Shown: positions 1-5,350 of the stretch, piece by piece
Numbering within the stretch: position 1 is the first letter of the stretch
How the letters are laid out: each line of letters opens with the position of its first letter
Source: Pseudolabrys sp.
GTDB taxonomy: Bacteria > Pseudomonadota > Alphaproteobacteria > Rhizobiales > Xanthobacteraceae
Reading direction: 5' to 3'
NCBI GenBank assembly: GCA_019246455.1
Contig: JAFAQJ010000231.1
Coordinates: 1 to 8,020 of the forward strand
Length of the DNA stretch: 8,020 bases
The notes under the pieces: generated by a model
Databases searched by the model: none
Told to the model about the DNA's origin: nothing
Seen by the model: the letters and a program-made list of their open reading frames with translations, nothing else
Program-made: the position numbers and the translations under genes

Positions 1-1
1 A

Positions 2-328
2 CTCAAGCCCGACGCACGGGCCGAGATCGACAAGATCGCCGCGGCGATCACCGAGTTATCGGCCAAAATTCCGAACGACATCGCCTGGGTTCTGCGTGTC
101 GACGGGCATACCGACGTGAGACCCATCGCAGGTCCCGTGTTCAAGTCGAACTGGGACTTGTCATCGGCGCGCGCGATTGCGGTCGTTCAATACCTCGCCA
201 GCAAGGGCATACCGCCGCAACGACTTGTCGCCGCCGGCTTTGGCGAATTCCAGCCGCTTGATGACGCCAAAACGGAAGATGCCTACAAACGAAACCGCCG
301 CATCGAATTCAAATTGACCGAACGGTAG
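2..328 (+). CDS. OmpA/MotB-like peptidoglycan-binding protein, C-terminal part
   Basis: This is the C-terminal part of a protein whose start lies left of the window; the frame is open from base 2 to the TAG at 326-328. The visible 108 residues form an OmpA_C/MotB_C domain, which in this family binds peptidoglycan in the periplasm and anchors an envelope protein to the cell wall. The sequence shows the typical core: RVDGHTD after a helix, then the helix NWDLSSARAIAVVQYL, which matches the family pattern N-x2-L-S-x2-R-A-x2-V, then GIPPQRLVAAGFGEFQP and a terminal RNRRIEFKL strand. The missing N-terminus probably carries a membrane anchor or signal, but this cannot be seen. MotB-like, TolR/Pal-like and plain OmpA-like proteins share this domain, so the exact role stays open. 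The next gene starts 6 bases later, which suggests cotranscription. Confidence 0.9.
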   Translation, partial: LKPDARAEIDKIAAAITELSAKIPNDIAWVLRVDGHTDVRPIAGPVFKSNWDLSSARAIAVVQYLASKGIPPQRLVAAGFGEFQPLDDAKTEDAYKRNRRIEFKLTER

Positions 329-334
329 CCGGCG

Positions 335-784
335 GTGTCCGCTTTCAAGCTTCGGCCCTACGCACCGGCAGACGAGGATGCGACGATCGAGCTGTGGCGG
401 CGAACCTGGCAGGCGCACTACCCGCATTTGAATTTCTCCGAGCGCCTAGAATGGTGGCGCAACCGCTGGCGCACCGAACTGGTGCCAGTGGCGAAAATCG
501 CGATTGCCGATGCCGCCGGGAGTATCGCCGGCTTTGTCACCATCGATCCGAGTTCGATGCATCTCGACCAGATCGTTGTGGCCCCCGAGCATTGGAGCAG
601 CGGCATTGCGTCGGCGCTTCTCAATGAAGCGAAACGTATCTCGCCGCGCGGCATTGATCTTCTGGTCAACAAGGATAATGCGCGGGCAATCGCTTTCTAC
701 GAAAAACACAGTTTCCATTATGCCGGCGAAGACAAAAATCCGGTGTCGGGCCTGCCCGTGAGCAAAATGAGCTGGCGGCCCTAA
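335..784 (+). CDS. GNAT-family N-acetyltransferase
   Basis: A 149-residue protein of typical GNAT length, expected to move an acetyl group from acetyl-CoA to an amine; the substrate is unknown. The fold is recognisable from an N-terminal strand (FKLRPYAPADEDA) and the central strand LDQIVVAPEHW. The cofactor loop region WSSGIASALL lies at about 87-96, followed by the motif B segment NKDNARAIAFYEKHSF at about 112-127. The usual Q/R-x-x-G-x-G/A cofactor loop is changed: W87 stands where Q or R is normal, while G90 and A92 are kept. The start is a GTG at 335, six bases after the preceding stop, with only a weak GC-rich ribosome site; ATG codons further in would cut the first strand. It probably shares a transcript with the OmpA-like gene. 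Its TAA overlaps the end of the convergent ABC gene. Confidence 0.85.
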   Translation: MSAFKLRPYAPADEDATIELWRRTWQAHYPHLNFSERLEWWRNRWRTELVPVAKIAIADAAGSIAGFVTIDPSSMHLDQIVVAPEHWSSGIASALLNEAKRISPRGIDLLVNKDNARAIAFYEKHSFHYAGEDKNPVSGLPVSKMSWRP

Positions 785-2577
785 GCGGCCTCGAATTGCA
801 GGCGGGCGAGCCGGGCATAAAGCCCGCCGGCCGTGCTCAGGCTCGCATGGGTGCCCTGCTCGACGATGCGCCCGTGGTCCAGCACGATGATGCGATCGCA
901 CGACAAAACCGTGGCCAGCCGGTGAGCGATGACAATCGTCGTGCGGCTCCTCATCAAGCGTTCGAGCGCGTGCTTCACCAGAGTTTCACTTTCGGCGTCG
1001 AGCGCCGAGGTTGCTTCGTCGAGCAACAATAGCGGGGCATTGCGTAGTATGGCGCGGGCCACGGCGATGCGCTGACGCTGGCCACCCGAGAGCGTGACAC
1101 CGCGCTCGCCGACCAACGTGTCGAGGCCTTGCGGCAGCCGCGCGATAAACTCGTCGGCATAAGCGAGTTCGGCGGCCTTCTCGATTTCAGCGTCCGTGGC
1201 ATCCGGGCGACCGAACCGGATATTGTCGCGCACGCTTGCCGCCAGGATCGCGACGTCTTGTGGTACAAGCGCAATGCGTTCACGAAGCTCTTTCGGGTCT
1301 GCGTCCGCGATGTTGACACCGTCGAGGGTCACACGTCCGGCCGCCGGATCGTAGAAGCGTAAGGTCAGATGGAAGACGGTGCTCTTGCCGGCACCTGAAG
1401 GGCCGACGATCGCGACCTTTTCTCCCGGCGCGACGTGAAAGGAAACATCGTCTAATGCCAACGTCTCTGGGCGAGCCGGATAGAAAAATCGCACGTGGTC
1501 GAATGCAATTTCGCCTCGCGGTGGCCCGGGCAATGCGATTGGGCGCGCTGGCGATTTGATCGACGGCTCAACGCGGAGAATTTCAAACAAACGCTCGGCC
1601 GCACCCGATGCCTGGGAGATTTCGCCCCAAACCTGCGATAGCTCCGACAATCCACCGGCAGCGAACACCGCGTAGAGCACGAACTGTCCGAGCCGACCCG
1701 GCGTGATATCGCCAGCCAACACGTCCTGCGCGCCAACCCACAACACGACCACAATGCTGCCGAATACTAAGAAGATCGCGATGGCAGTCAGCAAAGCACG
1801 CGATTTGATCGACGTTCGTGCGGCTACATAAGCGCTCTCGACCGCCGCGGAAAAGCGCGACCGCGCAAGCGGCTCGTTGGTGAATGCTTGCAACGTCCTC
1901 ACTGCGCCAAGAAGCTCGGAGGCGTATGCCGAAGCATCGGCGAGGGTGTCTTGCGCGCTGCGGGAGCGCCGACGCACGGTGCGGCCGAAACCGACTAGCG
2001 GCAACACGATGATAGGGATAGCGCCCAGCACGAATGCGGACAGGCGTGGGCTGGTCGCGATCATCATCGCAGCGCCTCCGACGAATAGCATCAGGTTGCG
2101 CAGCGCAATTGAAACTGAAGCACCGACCGCAGATTTGATTTGTGTGGTGTCGGCGGTCAATCGCGAGACAAGCTCACCTGTCTTGGCGTTATCAAAGAAG
2201 TCCGCCGATAGTCGCGTCAAATGCGCGAAGACGTCCGAGCGGACGTCGGCCACAATGCGCTCGCCGAGCGTCGTTACGAGGTAGTAACGCATCGCGCTAG
2301 CGACCGCGAGAAGTGCTGCGACCGCAACCATCACTGTGAAGTAACTATCGATAAGTTCGACGCCTTTGTCGGAGAATCCGAAGTCGATCATCCGCCGCAC
2401 GGCAATCGGCACGACTAGTGTCGTCAGTGCCGCAACGACCAAGGCAACCAGCGCCGCAAAAGCTCGGCCCGCGTAGCGGCGTGCATAGGGCACCAGCAGT
2501 AGCAACGGACGGATGCGGAAGGACGATTGCGGTCCCAGCGCCGTATCGAGACCACCCCGTCCGTCGTTGGTGCTCAT
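781..2577 (-). CDS. ABC exporter half-transporter (MsbA-related permease/ATPase)
   Basis: A 598-residue protein with permease and ATPase fused, the layout of type I ABC exporters that work as homodimers in the inner membrane. Residues about 35-325 form the membrane domain, with hydrophobic segments near 36-60, 78-98, 160-180, 182-198, 262-284 and 295-312. The ATPase follows: aromatic Y366, Walker A GPSGAGKST at 392-400, Q-loop Q440, signature LSGGQ at 496-500, Walker B LLLLDE at 516-521 with D-loop SALD, and switch H552. All catalytic residues are present, so it should be active. The sequence resembles the MsbA-related group common in alphaproteobacteria. Lipid or lipid-linked substrates are plausible, but the sequence does not show the substrate, so I give no symbol. 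GAGG at 2585-2588 sits 7 bases before the ATG. The gene is convergent with the GNAT gene and divergent from rpmE. Confidence 0.95.
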   Translation of the reverse strand: MSTNDGRGGLDTALGPQSSFRIRPLLLLVPYARRYAGRAFAALVALVVAALTTLVVPIAVRRMIDFGFSDKGVELIDSYFTVMVAVAALLAVASAMRYYLVTTLGERIVADVRSDVFAHLTRLSADFFDNAKTGELVSRLTADTTQIKSAVGASVSIALRNLMLFVGGAAMMIATSPRLSAFVLGAIPIIVLPLVGFGRTVRRRSRSAQDTLADASAYASELLGAVRTLQAFTNEPLARSRFSAAVESAYVAARTSIKSRALLTAIAIFLVFGSIVVVLWVGAQDVLAGDITPGRLGQFVLYAVFAAGGLSELSQVWGEISQASGAAERLFEILRVEPSIKSPARPIALPGPPRGEIAFDHVRFFYPARPETLALDDVSFHVAPGEKVAIVGPSGAGKSTVFHLTLRFYDPAAGRVTLDGVNIADADPKELRERIALVPQDVAILAASVRDNIRFGRPDATDAEIEKAAELAYADEFIARLPQGLDTLVGERGVTLSGGQRQRIAVARAILRNAPLLLLDEATSALDAESETLVKHALERLMRSRTTIVIAHRLATVLSCDRIIVLDHGRIVEQGTHASLSTAGGLYARLARLQFEAA

Positions 2578-2671
2578 GGTGAAGCCTCGTTAGCGCAACG
2601 AAAATAGGGCGTCGCCCGGCGGTTGGCGCGGACAATGCCCCGATGTTCCGCCGCTGGCAACGCTGCGCGGC

Positions 2672-2700
2672 TTGTATCGCCGCGCCCGCTGCTGTATAGA
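2672..2700 (+). promoter_or_regulatory. Candidate rpmE promoter
   Basis: TTGTAT (2672-2677) and TATAGA (2695-2700) are separated by exactly 17 bases and lie about 50 bases before the rpmE start. The boxes match 3 of 6 and 4 of 6 positions of the sigma-70 consensus, so the spacing is better than the boxes. Transcription would start near 2707 and give a leader of about 50 bases. A promoter for the divergent ABC gene must also lie in 2578-2755, but I do not recognise one. Confidence 0.4.
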
Positions 2701-2755
2701 CCCGCCAAATTCAGCCACATCGCCGAGCAGGCGCCGGAACACGGATCGGAAAGTC

Positions 2756-2998
2756 ATGAAGCAAGACGGCCATCCCGACTATCACACCATCACGGTCAAG
2801 ATGACCGATGGCAGCGAGTTCAAAACGCGCTCGACCTGGGGCAAGGAGGGCGACACTCTGCATCTCGATATCGACCCAAAGTCGCACCCGGCTTGGACCG
2901 GCGGGCAGCAACAGCTGATGGACCGCGGCGGTCGCTTGTCGCGCTTCCAGAAGAAGTTCTCGGGCCTCGGAATCGCCGATCAAAAGGGCAAGAAATAA
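2756..2998 (+). CDS. rpmE: 50S ribosomal protein L31
   Basis: An 80-residue protein of the large ribosomal subunit, located at the subunit interface near the central protuberance. The family signature is clear: [14 protein letters not shown] near the start, the highly conserved [17 protein letters not shown] at about 24-40, SHPAWTGG at 43-50, and a basic tail [11 protein letters not shown]. There are no cysteines, so this is the zinc-free form rather than the CxxC form; I recall that as normal for alphaproteobacteria. The ATG at 2756 is chosen because family proteins begin with this short MK...HPDYH segment and because GGAAAG (2748-2753) lies just upstream. In-frame codons before it only add an unconserved arginine-rich stretch. 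It appears to be a single-gene transcript ended by the terminator at 3020-3052. Confidence 0.97.
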   Translation: MKQDGHPDYHTITVKMTDGSEFKTRSTWGKEGDTLHLDIDPKSHPAWTGGQQQLMDRGGRLSRFQKKFSGLGIADQKGKK

Positions 2999-3019
2999 TT
3001 CCTCCGAGCTTAGAAAACG

Positions 3020-3052
3020 AAAACCCCGCCAAACCGGCGGGGTTTTTGTTTT
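3020..3052 (+). terminator. Strong intrinsic terminator after rpmE, probably bidirectional
   Basis: The arms 3020-3030 (AAAACCCCGCC) and 3036-3046 (GGCGGGGTTTT) form a perfect 11-bp stem around a 5-base loop, and the right arm runs on into a T-rich tract to 3052. It begins 22 bases after the rpmE stop. The A-rich left flank (3014-3023) gives a U-rich tail on the other strand, so the same hairpin should also end the convergent rcdA-like transcript, whose stop is at 3071. Confidence 0.92.
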
Positions 3053-3070
3053 CAAAAGCACGATTTCTAA

Positions 3071-3601
3071 CTAGCCGCTGACCCGCTCGACACCGAAGGC
3101 AGCTTTGAGCAAGCCAAGTTGCCGTTCGACCGGATTGGCGACGGGCAAGCGCGGGACATCGCCTGCATTGTGAATCGTCGCATCCAGCCGCCGCACCTTG
3201 GCCTGGAGCTTCTGCGCCCGCTCGATGAGCGCGCGCAACGGCAATGGAAGCAGTTCGACATTGGCCGCGTCGTGGCTGTCCATGCCGGACACCTTCACCT
3301 TGCTTTTTTCCTTGTTGGCCTGCGCCAGCGACATCTCGCCTTCCTTGACGGCGCGATGCAGCAGCAGCCATGACGCGAGCTGCATCAGCTTCGTTGTCAA
3401 GCGCATACTCTCGGTCGCATAGGCAAGCGATGCAGCGCGGTTGAGCTTCTTTGACTCTTGACGGCCGTCGCCATCGAGATAGGACGCGGTTTCCTCGACC
3501 AGGGACATGCCGTCGCGGAACAATTCAGCGAACGCTTGGGAGTTCGCCAGCCGCTCGGCAAACGACACCGGCTGCGTCTCGAACAGAGACTTCTCGGACA
3601 T
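3071..3601 (-). CDS. rcdA: DUF1465 / RcdA-family protein
   Basis: A 176-residue cytoplasmic protein of the DUF1465 family, whose known member is Caulobacter RcdA. There RcdA works with CpdR as an adaptor that directs substrates such as CtrA to the ClpXP protease during the cell cycle. The conserved core is visible: an N-terminal helix from about 12 to 40, YLDGDGR at 41-47, then YATESMRLTTKLMQLASWLL at about 61-80 and a following RAVKEGEMS helix. A charged linker with EKSKVKVSG and a final helix-plus-tail region follow. The length fits the family. The ATG at 3601 is chosen because MSEKSLFETQPVSF resembles family starts and GAGG lies about 9 bases upstream; an extension to 3652 adds 17 unconserved residues. 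The adaptor role here is inferred by family; the symbol is by homology. Its transcript probably ends at the terminator shared with rpmE. Confidence 0.85.
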   Translation of the reverse strand: MSEKSLFETQPVSFAERLANSQAFAELFRDGMSLVEETASYLDGDGRQESKKLNRAASLAYATESMRLTTKLMQLASWLLLHRAVKEGEMSLAQANKEKSKVKVSGMDSHDAANVELLPLPLRALIERAQKLQAKVRRLDATIHNAGDVPRLPVANPVERQLGLLKAAFGVERVSG

Positions 3602-3766
3602 TACGCTACGCCTCACCCAACCCGGAACTGTTACGCGTCCCGTATGCATCAAGTTTCGCGCGAGCCGCCCATACTGTCCAGATCGGGCTACCGCAAAATT
3701 GCCGGCATAGTTGCGATTAAGGCTTAAGAGCGCTCCCGAATCCCGTTTTGTTCACGCCGGTTCGGT
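3602..3766. promoter_or_regulatory. Upstream region of the rcdA-like gene
   Basis: I find no supported gene here. The stretch lies between the rcdA-like start and the minus-strand terminator, so the rcdA promoter must be in it, read leftward. No convincing -35/-10 pair is seen. Two possible cell-cycle marks are present: one GAATC (3738-3742), which fits the CcrM methylation site GANTC, and a pair of TTAA words 3 bases apart (3717-3720 and 3724-3727), which is too close for a full CtrA box. Open frames crossing 3451-3727 on the plus strand lack homology and mostly overlap rcdA. Confidence 0.35.
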
Positions 3767-3796
3767 AAAAAAAGGAGCCGCCGTTGCCGGCGGCTC
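3767..3796 (-). terminator. Intrinsic terminator on the minus strand
   Basis: The arms GAGCCGCCG (3775-3783) and CGGCGGCTC (3788-3796) form a perfect 9-bp GC-rich stem with a 4-base loop. On the minus strand the stem is followed by one C and then seven T residues (3773-3767). The direction is therefore leftward. It ends a transcript coming from the DUF1192 gene or from a separate RNA in 3797-3905, and it separates that transcript from rcdA. Confidence 0.88.
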
Positions 3797-3844
3797 GAAG
3801 GTGATAACAGGGAGGCGTCAAACAGAGTGGACAGGAGCCACTCA

Positions 3845-3901
3845 ATGTCCATGAAGATGGACACCCACAGTAATGAAGGAGAAAGCTTAACGACCGGTTA
3901 A
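3845..3901 (+). CDS. Possible 18-residue small ORF (doubtful)
   Basis: A short frame on the plus strand encodes 18 residues, starting MSMKMDTHS and ending with TAA at 3899-3901. AGGAG at 3833-3837 sits 7 bases before the ATG, a good ribosome site for so small a frame. No domain or hydrophobic segment is present, and conservation cannot be judged from one sequence. It occupies the same bases as the minus-strand hairpins, and the apparent ribosome site may simply be the complement of a pyrimidine-rich loop. I list it as the competing reading of this stretch. Confidence 0.15.
   Translation: MSMKMDTHSNEGESLTTG
3887..3901. promoter_or_regulatory. CtrA-box-like palindrome TTAA-N7-TTAA
   Basis: TTAA at 3887-3890 and TTAA at 3898-3901 are separated by exactly 7 bases, the full CtrA recognition pattern of alphaproteobacteria. 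It lies within an imperfectly spaced inverted repeat (3886-3902), so it could instead be only a stem of the structured RNA. Position argues for a role at a leftward promoter of the candidate small RNA. The rcdA start is 286 bases away, beyond a terminator, so direct control of rcdA from here is less likely. Confidence 0.3.
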
Positions 3902-3940
3902 GATCCGGCTTCGAAGGCGACCCGCCGTATTAAAGTGCTC

Positions 3941-4135
3941 TCAACGCTTGAAAAATTGGTCCGCAGCCGAACGCGATGCTTGTTTGGTTTTGATGTCGGC
4001 CTCGAGACGGGCGATCTCTTCGCGCAACAAATCGATGCGCGCATTCAACTCGGCAACCGACAATAACGTCAGATCCTGCCCGATCTCATGGGTGATTTTC
4101 TTCTTCGGGCGATCTTCTTCGTCAAAAGCCGGCAT
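3941..4135 (-). CDS. DUF1192 family small protein
   Basis: A 64-residue protein matching the small alphaproteobacterial DUF1192 family, whose function is unknown to me. Family features are an acidic-basic start (FDEEDRPKKK), the conserved HEIGQDLTLLSVAEL at about 16-30, and a heptad-like helix RIDLLREEIARLEADIKTKQ at about 33-52 that looks able to form a coiled coil. It closes with AADQFF. There is no signal or membrane segment, so it is probably cytoplasmic. The ATG at 4135 is chosen because GGGAG (4147-4143) lies 7 bases upstream and the family begins near this point; a start at 4183 would add 16 unconserved residues and overlap the promoter area. It is divergent from the quinone reductase gene and lies upstream of rcdA in the same direction, separated by a terminator. 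Confidence 0.85.
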   Translation of the reverse strand: MPAFDEEDRPKKKITHEIGQDLTLLSVAELNARIDLLREEIARLEADIKTKQASRSAADQFFKR

Positions 4136-4227
4136 GGCGATGCTCCCATCGCGAAATCTAACGAGCACAAAGCCGGTTGTCACACCGAACGCCGCTCATT
4201 AAAGCAGCCGGGATAGCGAGGAACATC
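4136..4227. promoter_or_regulatory. Divergent promoter region between DUF1192 and quinone reductase genes
   Basis: This 92-base spacer must serve both genes. Rightward, TTGTCA (4177-4182, 5 of 6 to consensus) is followed after 17 bases by TAAAGC (4200-4205, weak). Leftward, GTGACA (4183-4178, 5 of 6) is followed after 16 bases by TTAGAT (4161-4156, 3 of 6). The two -35 boxes would overlap almost fully, so the promoters could compete for polymerase. Both leaders would be short, about 15 bases. The -10 boxes are poor, so this is tentative. Confidence 0.3.
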
Positions 4228-5226
4228 ATGACCGATCTGCCCGAAAAAATGACCGCAATTGCAATCCGCGAGCCCGGAGGACCAAACGTTCTCGTCCCCG
4301 AGCAACGTCCCGTGCCGAAGCCTGGCGAGCGGGAGATCCTCGTCAAGGTCGAAGCGGCCGGCGTCAACCGGCCCGACGTGATGCAGCGCCAGGGTCTTTA
4401 TCCTCCGCCACCCGGTGCGACCGACATTCCCGGTCTTGAAATTTGCGGAACGGTGATCGCGCTCGGCAAGGGTGCGACGCGTTGGAAAATGGGCGACGGT
4501 ATTATGGCGCTCGTCGTCGGCGGCGGATATGCCGAATATTGTATCGCGCACGAGAGTCATGCGTTGCCGATTGGCAATCTTTCGGCGGCAGAAGCGGGCG
4601 CCCTGCCTGAAACGCTGTTCACCGTCTGGCACAACGTGTTCGAGCGCGGTGGCCTCAAACGCGGCGAGACATTTCTCGTCCACGGCGGCACATCGGGCAT
4701 TGGCACGGTCGCCATTCAGCTGGCTAAACAATTCGGTGCGAAGGTCATCACAACCGCCGGCTCGGCCGACAAATGCGAGGCAGCCAAGAAGCTCGGCGCC
4801 GATGCCGCGATCAACTACAAAACCGAAGACTTCGTGGCGCTTACCAAGGCAGCGACAAACGACAAGGGCGCCGATCTCATTCTCGATATGGTGGGCGGCG
4901 ATTACATCGCACGAAACTACGAAGCGGCAGCCGTCGAGGGCCGCATCGTTCAGATCGCATTCCAGGGCTCGCCGAAGGCCACGGTCGACTTCCGCCGCAT
5001 CATGCTCAAGCGTCTGCACCATACCGGATCTACCCTTCGCGCACGCTCGATCGAGGACAAAGCCGCCATCATTCGCTCGGCCGAGCAGAACGCTCTTCCT
5101 CTTATCCTCGCCGGCAAGGTTCGACCGGTGATGGACTCGACCTTCCCGCTCGCCAAGGCGAGCGAAGCCCATGCCCGTATGGAACAAAGCGCCCATATCG
5201 GAAAAATCGTGCTGAAAGTCGGCTGA
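4228..5226 (+). CDS. NAD(P)H quinone oxidoreductase, PIG3-like zinc-free MDR
   Basis: A 332-residue soluble enzyme of the medium-chain dehydrogenase/reductase superfamily, quinone reductase branch, expected to reduce quinones with NADPH. The N-terminal catalytic domain shows REPGGPNVL at 14-22, GVNRPDVMQRQGLYPPPPG at 45-63 (typical of the PIG3/TP53I3-like group) and PGLEICGTV at 68-76. The nucleotide-binding Rossmann fold begins with VHGGTSGIGT at 151-160, followed by GSADKCEAAKKLGADAAINY. The C-terminus HIGKIVLKV is also typical. The zinc-binding cysteines and histidine of alcohol dehydrogenases are absent, as expected for this branch. The ATG at 4228 has GAGGA (4218-4222) 5 bases upstream; starting at 4177 would add 17 residues without family support. 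It probably forms a single-gene unit. The physiological quinone is unknown. Confidence 0.93.
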   Translation: MTDLPEKMTAIAIREPGGPNVLVPEQRPVPKPGEREILVKVEAAGVNRPDVMQRQGLYPPPPGATDIPGLEICGTVIALGKGATRWKMGDGIMALVVGGGYAEYCIAHESHALPIGNLSAAEAGALPETLFTVWHNVFERGGLKRGETFLVHGGTSGIGTVAIQLAKQFGAKVITTAGSADKCEAAKKLGADAAINYKTEDFVALTKAATNDKGADLILDMVGGDYIARNYEAAAVEGRIVQIAFQGSPKATVDFRRIMLKRLHHTGSTLRARSIEDKAAIIRSAEQNALPLILAGKVRPVMDSTFPLAKASEAHARMEQSAHIGKIVLKVG

Positions 5227-5350
5227 AAGCCGCCGCCTAAGCCCTTGAGCCGCCGCGTTAACTCAGAGCCGTGAATTCGGCACAATGTCGGGCTCAAAGT
5301 GTCGGGATTTCAATGTTTTGCGGATATTCTGCGCGGCGGGGCCGAACAGG

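Larger units (their letters stand above)
3767..3905 (-). ncRNA. Candidate small RNA or structured 3' UTR with three hairpins
   Basis: Read on the minus strand, three compact hairpins come before the terminator. The arms are 3886-3891/3897-3902 (6 bp), 3846-3852/3857-3863 (7 bp, 4-base loop) and 3825-3830/3838-3843 (6 bp, 7-base loop). The unpaired parts carry three pyrimidine stretches complementary to ribosome binding sites: CUCCUU (3881-3876) between the first two hairpins, CUCCU (3837-3833) in the third loop, and CCUCCC (3815-3810) before the terminator. This resembles the general design of alphaproteobacterial sRNAs with anti-Shine-Dalgarno loops, but I recognise no named family. It starts about 36 bases after the DUF1192 stop, so it may be a processed 3' UTR. 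No clear own promoter is seen, and transcription is not proven. Confidence 0.4.

Noticed and set aside
446..901. Minus-strand open frame of 151 codons across the GNAT/ABC junction
   Set aside because: It overlaps two well-supported genes in other frames and its translation is rich in arginine, proline and histidine with no motif.
2672..2755. Upstream extension of L31 from a TTG at 2672
   Set aside because: The added 28 residues are not found in L31 proteins, and the region fits a promoter and leader better.
3451..3727. Plus-strand open frames of 67-89 codons before and across the rcdA start
   Set aside because: They mostly lie opposite the rcdA-like gene, have no ribosome site of note and no recognisable motif.
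3717..3727. TTAA-N3-TTAA upstream of the rcdA-like gene as a CtrA box
   Set aside because: The spacing is 3 bases instead of 6-7, so it is at best two half-sites.
4180..5196. Long minus-strand open frame (338 codons) opposite the quinone reductase gene
   Set aside because: It is antisense to a gene with strong family motifs, its translation shows no recognisable domain, and it is explained by GC-rich codon use.
5227..5284. GC-rich repeated GCCGCC words after the quinone reductase stop as a terminator
   Set aside because: Short complementary words exist, but there is no stable stem followed by a T tract on either strand.
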